NCBI GenBank assembly: GCA_900539145.1
Contig: UQAX01000062.1
Span: forward strand, 1 to 9,599
From: an uncultured Blautia sp.
GTDB lineage: Bacteria; Bacillota; Clostridia; Lachnospirales; Lachnospiraceae
Direction of reading: 5' to 3'
DNA length: 9,599 bases
Notes under the pieces: model-generated
Seen by the model: only the letters and a program-made list of their open reading frames with translations
What the model was told of the DNA's origin: nothing
Database searches by the model: none
Shown: positions 1 to 4,937 of the stretch, in pieces
Layout of the letters: each line of letters opens with the position of its first letter
How positions within the stretch are numbered: position 1 is the first letter of the stretch
Position numbers and translations under genes: made by a program

Positions 1-77
1 CCCAAGTTTCAGCACTATTCTGGCTCATATCCTGAGCTTGTTTCGCAATTACCTATATTATTTCACTTGATATTATA

Positions 78-106
78 ATAATACTTTTTAATATTTTGTT
101 TGTCAA
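78..106 (-). promoter_or_regulatory. Leftward sigma-A promoter, divergent from lysA
   Basis: On the minus strand TTGACA (106-101) is followed after exactly 17 bases by TATTAT (83-78), a near-consensus sigma-A promoter. A second AT-rich box, TATAAT (77-72), lies just downstream but is too far from the -35. The transcript would start near 71 and run out of the window at position 1. I find no convincing start codon with a ribosome site in the remaining bases. An ATG at 28-26 has only a very close AGGA in front. The product is therefore not visible. Confidence 0.6.
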
Positions 107-113
107 ACAAAAT
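93..113. promoter_or_regulatory. Perfect dyad over the divergent -35 (candidate operator)
   Basis: ATTTTGTTT (93-101) and AAACAAAAT (105-113) are perfect 9-base inverted arms around a 3-base centre. The dyad covers the -35 box of the leftward promoter and lies 15 bases upstream of the lysA -35. No T-run of terminator type follows it, so an operator is more likely than a terminator. The regulator is unknown. A related dyad lies at 165-183. Confidence 0.45.
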
Positions 114-128
114 CCTCTGACATCCCAC

Positions 129-157
129 TTGAAAAGCACATAGGATTTCCGTATAAT
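129..157 (+). promoter_or_regulatory. Sigma-A promoter of lysA
   Basis: TTGAAA (129-134) and TATAAT (152-157) are separated by 17 bases, which places transcription start near 164 and gives a leader of roughly 48 bases. That leader is too short for a lysine riboswitch, so control is more likely by a DNA-binding regulator. Confidence 0.85.
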
Positions 158-164
158 AAAGATG

Positions 165-183
165 TTCGTTTGTACAAAACGAA
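165..183. promoter_or_regulatory. Dyad at the lysA transcription start (candidate operator)
   Basis: TTCGTTT (165-171) and AAACGAA (177-183) are 7-base inverted arms. A nested TTTGTACAAA palindrome sits at the centre. The dyad begins about one base after the expected +1 of lysA, a classic repressor position. It shares the core pattern GTTTGT-CAAA-C with the dyad at 93-113; the centres are about 71 bases apart, close to seven helical turns. Confidence 0.4.
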
Positions 184-212
184 AATTATGAATGCACAAA
201 GGAGTTAAAAGG

Positions 213-1496
213 ATGGAGAAAAAGACATTTGTTACAAAAGAGCAGCTTGAAGAAATCATAAAAACATATCCCACTCCGTTTCATCTCTATGATGAAAAAG
301 GAATTCGGGAAAATGCAAAAGCTATGAAAGAAGCTTTTTCATGGAACAAGGGATTTAAAGAATATTTTGCAGTAAAAGCAAATGCCAATCCATTTTTAAT
401 CAACCTTTTAAGAGAATATGGTTTTGGCTGTGACTGTTCTTCTTATACAGAATTGATGTTGTCCGAAGCCATTGGCTGTGTCGGAAAAGATATTATGTTT
501 TCCTCCAATGATACACCGGCAGAAGACTTCCAATATGCGGCTCAATTAGGCGCTACCATTAATTTAGACGATATTACCCATATTGATTTTTTAGAAAAAG
601 CTATCGGAAAAATTCCTGAAAGAATTAGCTGTCGTTTTAATCCCGGCGGTGTTTTTGAAGTGTGTAACGGGATTATGGATAATCCGGGCGATGCAAAATA
701 CGGAATGACAGAGGAACAGATTTTTGATGCTTTCCGCATTTTGAAAGAAAAAGGGGCGAAAGAATTTGGAATACATGCCTTTTTGGCAAGTAATACCGTT
801 ACCAATGAATATTACCCCATGCTGGCAAAAAAACTCTTTGAGCTTGCAGTAAGGCTCGAAAAAGAAACAGGCGCTAAAATATGCTTTATTAATCTTTCAG
901 GCGGCGTGGGTATTCCGTATACTCCTGACCAAGAGCCAAACGATATCCGTGTCATCGGAGAGGGCGTACATCGTGTTTTTGATGAGGTCCTTGTTCCTGC
1001 GGGTATGGGTGATGTTGCTATTTATTCTGAATTGGGACGTTTTATGATGGGACCTTATGGCTGCCTTGTAACAACAGCAATTCATGAAAAACATACCTAT
1101 AAAGATTATATCGGCTTAGATGCCTGTGCGGTAAATCTTATGCGCCCTGCCATGTACGGTGCTTATCATCATATTACGGTAATGGGAAAAGAAAACCTTC
1201 CCTTAGACCACAAATATGATATTACAGGTTCATTGTGTGAAAACAATGATAAATTTGCTGTTGACAGAATGCTTCCTGAAATTCAAAAGGGCGATATTCT
1301 GGTTATTCACGATACAGGGGCTCACGGTTTTTCTATGGGATATAACTATAATGGAAAATTAAAATCAGCAGAATTACTTTTAAAAGAAGACGGAAGCGTT
1401 CAATTAATACGTCGTGCAGAAACACCGGCAGATTATTTTGCAACTTTTGACTGTTTTGATTTTTATGAAAAATTGATAGAAAAAGCAAACAAATAA
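213..1496 (+). CDS. lysA: Diaminopimelate decarboxylase (LysA-like, PLP-dependent)
   Basis: This 427-residue protein is a fold-type III (alanine racemase-like) PLP decarboxylase. The family's usual role is conversion of meso-diaminopimelate to lysine in the cytoplasm, the last step of lysine synthesis. The PLP lysine is K55 in AVKANANP, the phosphate-binding loop is SGGVG (229-233), and the C-terminal catalytic C-E-N-N-D (342-346) and GAHGFSMGYNYN (369-380) motifs are present. Length fits the family. Two motifs deviate from classical LysA: ELGR replaces EPGR (273-276), and HAFLASN replaces the usual H-x-H-x-GS segment. The start at 213 is chosen because AAAGGAG (198-204) lies 8 bases upstream; an earlier in-frame ATG at 192 would place that ribosome site inside the gene. 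The gene appears monocistronic, with its own promoter and terminator. A related D-amino-acid or diamine decarboxylase remains possible. Confidence 0.88.
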   Translation: MEKKTFVTKEQLEEIIKTYPTPFHLYDEKGIRENAKAMKEAFSWNKGFKEYFAVKANANPFLINLLREYGFGCDCSSYTELMLSEAIGCVGKDIMFSSNDTPAEDFQYAAQLGATINLDDITHIDFLEKAIGKIPERISCRFNPGGVFEVCNGIMDNPGDAKYGMTEEQIFDAFRILKEKGAKEFGIHAFLASNTVTNEYYPMLAKKLFELAVRLEKETGAKICFINLSGGVGIPYTPDQEPNDIRVIGEGVHRVFDEVLVPAGMGDVAIYSELGRFMMGPYGCLVTTAIHEKHTYKDYIGLDACAVNLMRPAMYGAYHHITVMGKENLPLDHKYDITGSLCENNDKFAVDRMLPEIQKGDILVIHDTGAHGFSMGYNYNGKLKSAELLLKEDGSVQLIRRAETPADYFATFDCFDFYEKLIEKANK

Positions 1497-1508
1497 CTTA
1501 AAATCGGG

Positions 1509-1563
1509 GAATTGTAGGTTTTTTACATTATTTTCAAAAAAAGCTTGCAATTCTCTTTTTTTT
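1509..1563 (+). terminator. Intrinsic terminator of lysA
   Basis: The arms 1509-1524 and 1538-1553 form a 16-pair stem, including G-U pairs, with a 13-base loop. A run of eight T (1556-1563) follows. It begins 12 bases after the lysA stop and separates lysA from the tRNA gene. Confidence 0.8.
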
Positions 1564-1576
1564 GTGATAGTATACT
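1545..1576 (+). promoter_or_regulatory. Possible promoter of tRNA-Leu
   Basis: TATACT (1571-1576) is a good -10 box, 19 bases upstream of the tRNA. The only -35-like hexamer, TTGCAA (1545-1550), is 20 bases from it, or 17 bases from the weaker TAGTAT (1568-1573). The -35 lies inside the 3' arm of the lysA terminator, so the two elements share DNA. Confidence 0.45.
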
Positions 1577-1595
1577 TTATGTTCCGTAAGGAAAT

Positions 1596-1678
1596 GCCGG
1601 CGTGTCGGAATGGCAGACGAGGCAGACTCAAAATCTGTTGTGGGCAACCACGTGCGGGTTCAAGTCCCGCTGCCGGCA
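1596..1678 (+). tRNA. tRNA-Leu (anticodon CAA)
   Basis: This 83-base class II tRNA begins GCCGGCG and ends TGCCGGC plus discriminator A, pairing fully with one G-U. The anticodon stem GCAGA/TCTGT encloses CTCAAAA, giving anticodon CAA, which reads UUG. A long variable arm (TGTGGGCAACCACG region) and discriminator A both fit leucine. The T arm GCGGG-TTCAAGT-CCCGC is intact. CCA is not encoded, so it must be added after transcription. The gene stands alone between two terminators. Confidence 0.96.
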
Positions 1679-1688
1679 GTCTTAGTTT

Positions 1689-1729
1689 AATGCTGAAACC
1701 TTAACAAGCAAAAGGTTTCAGCATTTTTT
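1689..1729 (+). terminator. Intrinsic terminator after tRNA-Leu
   Basis: AATGCTGAAACCTT (1689-1702) and AAGGTTTCAGCATT (1712-1725) are perfect 14-base arms around a 9-base loop. Six T (1724-1729) follow. This is one of the strongest terminators in the window and insulates the blaI promoter. Confidence 0.92.
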
Positions 1730-1763
1730 GTTGCATAAGAAATTGCATCCTATACAATAAAAA

Positions 1764-1793
1764 TTGACAATCCTACTCTTTCTAAATTATAAT
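1764..1793 (+). promoter_or_regulatory. Consensus sigma-A promoter of blaI-blaR1
   Basis: TTGACA (1764-1769) and TATAAT (1788-1793) both match consensus exactly and are 18 bases apart. Start is expected near 1800, within the BlaI-type operator. Such a strong promoter suits a system held down by its own repressor. Confidence 0.88.
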
Positions 1794-1800
1794 ATTTATA

Positions 1801-1812
1801 TTACAGTTGTAA
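1801..1812. promoter_or_regulatory. BlaI/MecI-type operator
   Basis: The 12-base palindrome TTACA-GT-TGTAA carries the TACA-N2-TGTA core recognised by BlaI and MecI repressors. It lies 7 bases after the -10 box, over the expected transcription start, and 5 bases before the blaI ribosome site. BlaI dimers here would block transcription of the blaI-blaR1 unit. I see no second copy with the same 2-base spacing in the window. Confidence 0.75.
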
Positions 1813-1831
1813 GATTTAAAGGAGATTAATT

Positions 1832-2218
1832 ATGAAAACTCTTCCGCAAATTTCCGAGGCTGAATTTGAGGTTATGAAAATCGTATGGAAATACGCACCT
1901 ATCAGCACAAAGGAAATCACAGAAAAATTACTGACCATTACAAGCTGGAGTCCAAAAACCATTCAGACTCTAATCAAGCGCCTTGTAACCAAAGGTGTAC
2001 TTACTTATAAAAAGGAAAGCCGTATGTTTATCTATACTCCCACAGTGAAAGAAAGTGAATACATCGGGCAGGAAAGCGCTTCTTTTCTAAACCGCTATTA
2101 TGACGGAGATATTACCGCCATGGTATCTGCCTATATTGAAAGTGATAAATTATCTGACTCTGAATTGAATACACTTCGTGCTCTCCTTTCACAGAAACAG
2201 AAAAAAGGAGGCAAATAA
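1832..2218 (+). CDS. blaI: BlaI/MecI/CopY-family transcriptional repressor
   Basis: This 128-residue protein matches BlaI/MecI in length and layout. A winged helix-turn-helix spans roughly residues 5-70; ISTKEITEKL and SPKTIQTLIKRLVTKG form the DNA-reading helices and YKKESRMFIYTP the wing. A C-terminal dimerisation region follows, about 75-122. BlaI represses its own operon until the partner BlaR1 senses beta-lactam and triggers its cleavage. By hand alignment the bond cut in staphylococcal BlaI (N101-F102) corresponds here to A100-Y101. AAAGGAG (1818-1824) lies 7 bases before the start. The stop is followed after one base by the blaR1 ATG, and AAAGGAGG for blaR1 lies within the last codons, so the two are translationally coupled. 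The TACA-N2-TGTA operator upstream supports autoregulation. Confidence 0.92.
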   Translation: MKTLPQISEAEFEVMKIVWKYAPISTKEITEKLLTITSWSPKTIQTLIKRLVTKGVLTYKKESRMFIYTPTVKESEYIGQESASFLNRYYDGDITAMVSAYIESDKLSDSELNTLRALLSQKQKKGGK

Positions 2219-2219
2219 T

Positions 2220-2306
2220 ATGGACGATTTTATGTTCCGTTTTCTTATTTCGAACCTATTGCTCTGTGGCATCATTGGTGTTCTTTTGCTTATGAAACGA
2301 ATTTAA
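2220..2306 (+). pseudogene. Broken N-terminus of blaR1 (28 codons ending at TAA)
   Basis: An ATG at 2220 with AAAGGAGG (2204-2211) 8 bases upstream opens 28 codons starting MDDFMFRF, rich in hydrophobic residues, and ends with MKRI. These are typical of the first BlaR1 membrane helix. TAA at 2304-2306 stops it, but the same frame then continues directly into K-N-S-L-S-S-R-M-Q-Y-N-L-W and the rest of BlaR1. Changing base 2305 from A to T would give TTA (Leu) and a single frame of 599 residues, a normal BlaR1 length. The ribosome site and spacing therefore belong to the ancestral blaR1 start. A real nonsense mutation or a sequencing error would both look like this. Confidence 0.75.
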
Positions 2307-2315
2307 AAAAACAGC

Positions 2316-4019
2316 TTGTCCAGCCGAATGCAATATAACTTATGGTTTCTGCTATTGGGACTTTTAGCAGTTCCCTTTATGCCATTTCGTTTTATTAAAT
2401 TATCAGAATTGTTCGTATGGTTTAAAAATCAAAATCTTATTTCTTCTTTCCAAACAAACACAGCAATAAACCAGTCCGCAAGTACAAATATTACACACGG
2501 TAAAAACTGGATGGAGGATTTTACACTTTCTGTAAATACGTATTTTCCCCCTATAATCGGCTATTTTTTATTTGCACTTTGGATATTGGGTATTATCACA
2601 ATGTTATTGTTATTCATCAAATCAGCCTTCCGCCTGCGTACCTTGAAAAAATCTGCTTTACCCCTTCAAAGTTCCAAGGTTCATCAAGTATATCAGCGCT
2701 GTCTAAAAGACACAGGCATTACCAAAAATATTCCTGTATACAGCACTGCTTTTCTGAAATCTCCTGTTATTGTGGGCGTTTTTAAACCCTGTATCTATCT
2801 TCCCATTCATCTCATATCCGACAGTAAAGAAGAAGATATTCGATACATGCTCTTACATGAATTGCAGCACTACAAGCATAAAGACGGGATGGTAAACTAT
2901 CTGATGAGCCTTGCCGGAATTGTTTACTGGTTCCACCCTCTTGTCCGGTATGCACTGAAAGAAATGCGAAATGACAGAGAAATTGCCTGTGATACTTCTG
3001 TTTTAAAAATGTTGAAAGCAGACGATTATGTGGCGTACGGAAATACACTGCTTAACCTCGCCGGAAAACTTTCTCTTACCCCGCATCCCTTTGTATCCGG
3101 TATCAGCGGAAATATGAAACAAATGAAGCGAAGAATTCTAAATATTGCTTCTTATGAAAAACCAACCGCAGAGAAAAAGCGAAAAAGTATGTTTTCTTTT
3201 CTGTTGGCATCTTTTCTTATTTTGGCATTTGCACCGTTTGTCTCCACCTATGCAGCGGATAAAGACCTCTATCTGTGGGACGCTTCCGCAAAGAACTGCT
3301 CCGAGCTGAACCTTAGCAATTATTTTGAGGGATATGAAGGCAGCTTTGTATTATATGATTTAAAAAATGAGACTTGGAAAATACACAATAAAAAACAGGC
3401 AGTTCTACGTATTGCCCCAAACTCTACTTACAAAATATATAATGCTTTGTTTGCACTGGAAACCGGTATTATCAAACCCGAAAGCTCCTTAATCGAATGG
3501 AACGGAACCTCCTATCCTTTTGAAGCATGGAATAAAAATCAAACCTTACAGTCTGCTATGAATTCTTCTGTAAACTGGTACTTCCAATCTCTTGATGAAC
3601 AGCTTGGCGCTGCTTCTGTTCAAGCTTATCTTCACAAAATCGGATATGGCAATGAGGATTTAAGCAGTGATTTTTCTTCTTATTGGATGGAAGCTTCCCT
3701 GAAAATTTCCCCAATCGAGCAGGTCGAGCTTTTAACGAAATTGCAGCAGAACAGTTTGGATTTTACAGAGAAAAATATGAAGGCAGTAAAAGACGCTATT
3801 CACATATCTTCCTCTGACCTTGGAGATTTTTATGGAAAAACCGGAACAGGACGTGTAAACGGGCAGGATATAAACGGCTGGTTTATCGGTTTCGTAGAAA
3901 ATCCAGACAACACATACTTTTTCGCCACTAATATCCATGCAGCAAGTCACGCAGACGGAAGTATTGCAGCAGAAATAACTCTGTCCATTTTGGCAGACAT
4001 GAATATTTGGAACCCATAG
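2316..4019 (+). CDS. blaR1: BlaR1-type beta-lactam sensor/M56 metallopeptidase (first helix lost)
   Basis: BlaR1 is a membrane receptor: beta-lactam acylates an external class D beta-lactamase-like domain, which activates a cytoplasmic zinc protease and inactivates BlaI. Counting from TTG at 2316 (567 residues), helices lie near 9-26, 78-103 and 292-312. The M56 domain carries HELQH (181-185) and the third ligand E222 in NDREIACD. The sensor (about 314-567) has STYK (370-373) with nucleophile S370, SVN (418-420) and KTG (508-510). All catalytic motifs are intact. The frame is, however, preceded by an in-frame TAA at 2304, so expression needs restart at TTG 2316 or ATG 2328, neither with a good ribosome site, or readthrough. 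Losing helix 1 would put the N-terminus inside but could leave the later topology unchanged. It overlaps no neighbour and ends before a hairpin shared with the convergent antitoxin gene. The gene may be a recent pseudogene. Confidence 0.85.
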   Translation: MSSRMQYNLWFLLLGLLAVPFMPFRFIKLSELFVWFKNQNLISSFQTNTAINQSASTNITHGKNWMEDFTLSVNTYFPPIIGYFLFALWILGIITMLLLFIKSAFRLRTLKKSALPLQSSKVHQVYQRCLKDTGITKNIPVYSTAFLKSPVIVGVFKPCIYLPIHLISDSKEEDIRYMLLHELQHYKHKDGMVNYLMSLAGIVYWFHPLVRYALKEMRNDREIACDTSVLKMLKADDYVAYGNTLLNLAGKLSLTPHPFVSGISGNMKQMKRRILNIASYEKPTAEKKRKSMFSFLLASFLILAFAPFVSTYAADKDLYLWDASAKNCSELNLSNYFEGYEGSFVLYDLKNETWKIHNKKQAVLRIAPNSTYKIYNALFALETGIIKPESSLIEWNGTSYPFEAWNKNQTLQSAMNSSVNWYFQSLDEQLGAASVQAYLHKIGYGNEDLSSDFSSYWMEASLKISPIEQVELLTKLQQNSLDFTEKNMKAVKDAIHISSSDLGDFYGKTGTGRVNGQDINGWFIGFVENPDNTYFFATNIHAASHADGSIAAEITLSILADMNIWNP

Positions 4020-4054
4020 CAGTTTTTCAGAATAGCTTCCTAAATGTATTCCTA

Positions 4055-4094
4055 AATAAAAATTTTATGGAGAAATCTCCATAAAATTTTTATT
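4055..4094. terminator. Bidirectional hairpin between blaR1 and the antitoxin gene
   Basis: The arms 4055-4072 and 4077-4094 are perfectly complementary over 18 bases around the 4-base loop AAAT. The stem contains four A followed by five T on each strand's 3' side, so it could end transcription of the rightward blaR1 and the leftward toxin-antitoxin unit. The T-run is inside the stem rather than after it, so strength is uncertain. Confidence 0.65.
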
Positions 4095-4127
4095 AAAATC
4101 CACATAAAGGACGAAAAGATATAAACC

Positions 4128-4418
4128 TTATATTTTTTTTGACTTTGGAACAAATTTCAATTCTAATACCATATCCATCCCATCTGCTAATCTTTTTAAT
4201 AAATTCAAAGATGGATTTCGTGTTCCGTTTTCTAATTTACTTATATCAGCCTGATTAATACCCGTTCGTTTAGAAAGCTCTTTTTGTGTAAGGTTTTGGG
4301 ATGTACGAGCATCAACAATCGCTCGTATTACATCCAGTTCAGGCTGTGAATTTTCCCACTCTTTTCTAAATTCTTCATTTTGTAGCTGTTCGTTCATATA
4401 TTGGTCTAATGTTTTCAT
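4128..4418 (-). CDS. HigA/XRE-type antitoxin
   Basis: This 96-residue protein starting MKTLDQYMNEQ carries a Cro/C1-type helix-turn-helix (about residues 43-80): LTQKELSKRTGINQ, ADISKLENGTRNPSL and LKRLADGM. The N-terminal part is charged and probably contacts the toxin. In HigBA-type modules the antitoxin follows the toxin, neutralises it and binds the promoter. ATG at 4418-4416 is preferred over a TTG at 4430 that would overlap the toxin stop. With ATG, the toxin TAA and the antitoxin start are one base apart, which fits translational coupling. The nearest purine-rich stretch (AGAAAGG) is 13 bases off, so coupling may be needed. Assignment to the XRE antitoxin class is firm; the exact subfamily name is not. 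Confidence 0.85.
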   Translation of the reverse strand: MKTLDQYMNEQLQNEEFRKEWENSQPELDVIRAIVDARTSQNLTQKELSKRTGINQADISKLENGTRNPSLNLLKRLADGMDMVLELKFVPKSKKI

Positions 4419-4419
4419 A

Positions 4420-4773
4420 TTACTTACCAAACCTTTCTAAATAATCTTTTCTATATTTCTTCGCTAATTCAATTTCATTTTTAGGTGTTTTCTGAGTCTT
4501 TTTCACAAAACCGTTAGTTAAAATAATTTTACCATTATAGTAAAAAAAATACATAACTCGTGAAATATCATTTCCAACTTTACCGCGAACTTCAAAAATA
4601 CCATCTTCTAAATGTTTGCTATATGGTTCTCTTAATTGATTTCCTTTTTCTTGTAGCACGCTCAAAATCATCAAAACTTTATTTCGCATTTTTACATCTA
4701 AGCTATTTAAAAAGTTTTCTACCGGAATATCTCCATCCTCTCTTTCGTAAAATTCAACTTGAAAACTCTTCAC
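4420..4773 (-). CDS. HigB/Gp49-like RelE-superfamily toxin
   Basis: This 117-residue protein resembles the Gp49-like (DUF891) branch of RelE/ParE toxins, ribosome-dependent mRNA nucleases. The strand motif IFEVRGKVGNDISRVMYFFYYNGKI runs from about 59 to 83. The family signature GFVKKTQKTP (88-97) with downstream EIELAKKYRKDY is clear. Conserved basic residues R63, R72, K91, K92 and K95 are present, so the toxin looks intact. The start is GTG at 4773; AAAGAGG (4788-4782) lies 8 bases upstream. An ATG overlapping it by two bases is immediately out of frame (ATG TGA). The toxin gene precedes the antitoxin, the HigBA order. The pair has its own promoter and operator-like palindrome, and sits as an independent cassette between blaR1 and pyk. 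Confidence 0.85.
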   Translation of the reverse strand: MKSFQVEFYEREDGDIPVENFLNSLDVKMRNKVLMILSVLQEKGNQLREPYSKHLEDGIFEVRGKVGNDISRVMYFFYYNGKIILTNGFVKKTQKTPKNEIELAKKYRKDYLERFGK

Positions 4774-4804
4774 ATTTTTAACCTCTTTTACATTTTATAT
4801 TTAT

Positions 4805-4833
4805 ATAATATGGCATATATGACATATTGTCAA
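4805..4833 (-). promoter_or_regulatory. Promoter of the toxin-antitoxin pair
   Basis: On the minus strand TTGACA (4833-4828) is followed after 17 bases by TATTAT (4810-4805). Start is expected near 4798, about 25 bases before the toxin GTG. The spacer is filled by a palindrome (4808-4827). Confidence 0.8.
4808..4827. promoter_or_regulatory. Palindromic operator for the antitoxin
   Basis: Twenty bases with arms ATATGGCATA (4808-4817) and TATGACATAT (4818-4827) are self-complementary except for one base pair. The palindrome occupies the whole -35/-10 spacer. This is where an autorepressing XRE antitoxin would be expected to bind. The assignment is by position and symmetry only. Confidence 0.65.
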
Positions 4834-4877
4834 TCTAACATACTAAGATTATACAACAGCACAGTCTCCTATGAAAC

Positions 4878-4930
4878 AAAAAAGCTATTGCATAAAGCAC
4901 ATCTCCTCAATGCGCTTCATACAATAGCTT
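4878..4930 (-). terminator. Intrinsic terminator of pyk operon
   Basis: Read on the minus strand, AAGCTATTG (4930-4922) pairs with CAATAGCTT (4890-4882). The stem continues inward without a break to about 21 pairs with a few G-U, closing on a 7-base loop TGAGGAG. Six T (4883-4878) follow. It starts 7 bases after the pyk stop and probably ends the whole leftward operon. Confidence 0.9.
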
Positions 4931-4937
4931 CCAATTT

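Noticed and set aside
5..14. GTTTCAGCA shared with the tRNA terminator arm (1715-1723)
   Set aside because: Nine bases of chance identity without extension on either side.
1..78. Plus-strand frame ending at TAA 76-78 as the tail of an upstream gene
   Set aside because: Only 25 residues of unremarkable sequence are visible, and the region also holds a strong leftward promoter; there is nothing to identify it.
192..212. Earlier ATG for lysA, adding seven residues
   Set aside because: The AAAGGAG ribosome site lies inside that extension and is ideally spaced for the ATG at 213; no ribosome site precedes 192.
158..212. Lysine riboswitch or T-box before lysA
   Set aside because: The leader from the well-defined promoter is only about 48 bases and contains no such conserved elements.
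1596..1680. tRNA-Leu as an integration site for a mobile element
   Set aside because: I see no repeat of the tRNA 3' end elsewhere in the window and no integrase gene.
2301..2315. Programmed frameshifting at the T3A7 run in blaR1
   Set aside because: The upstream and downstream parts are in the same frame and the stop lies at the start of the A-run, so a shift would not bypass it productively.
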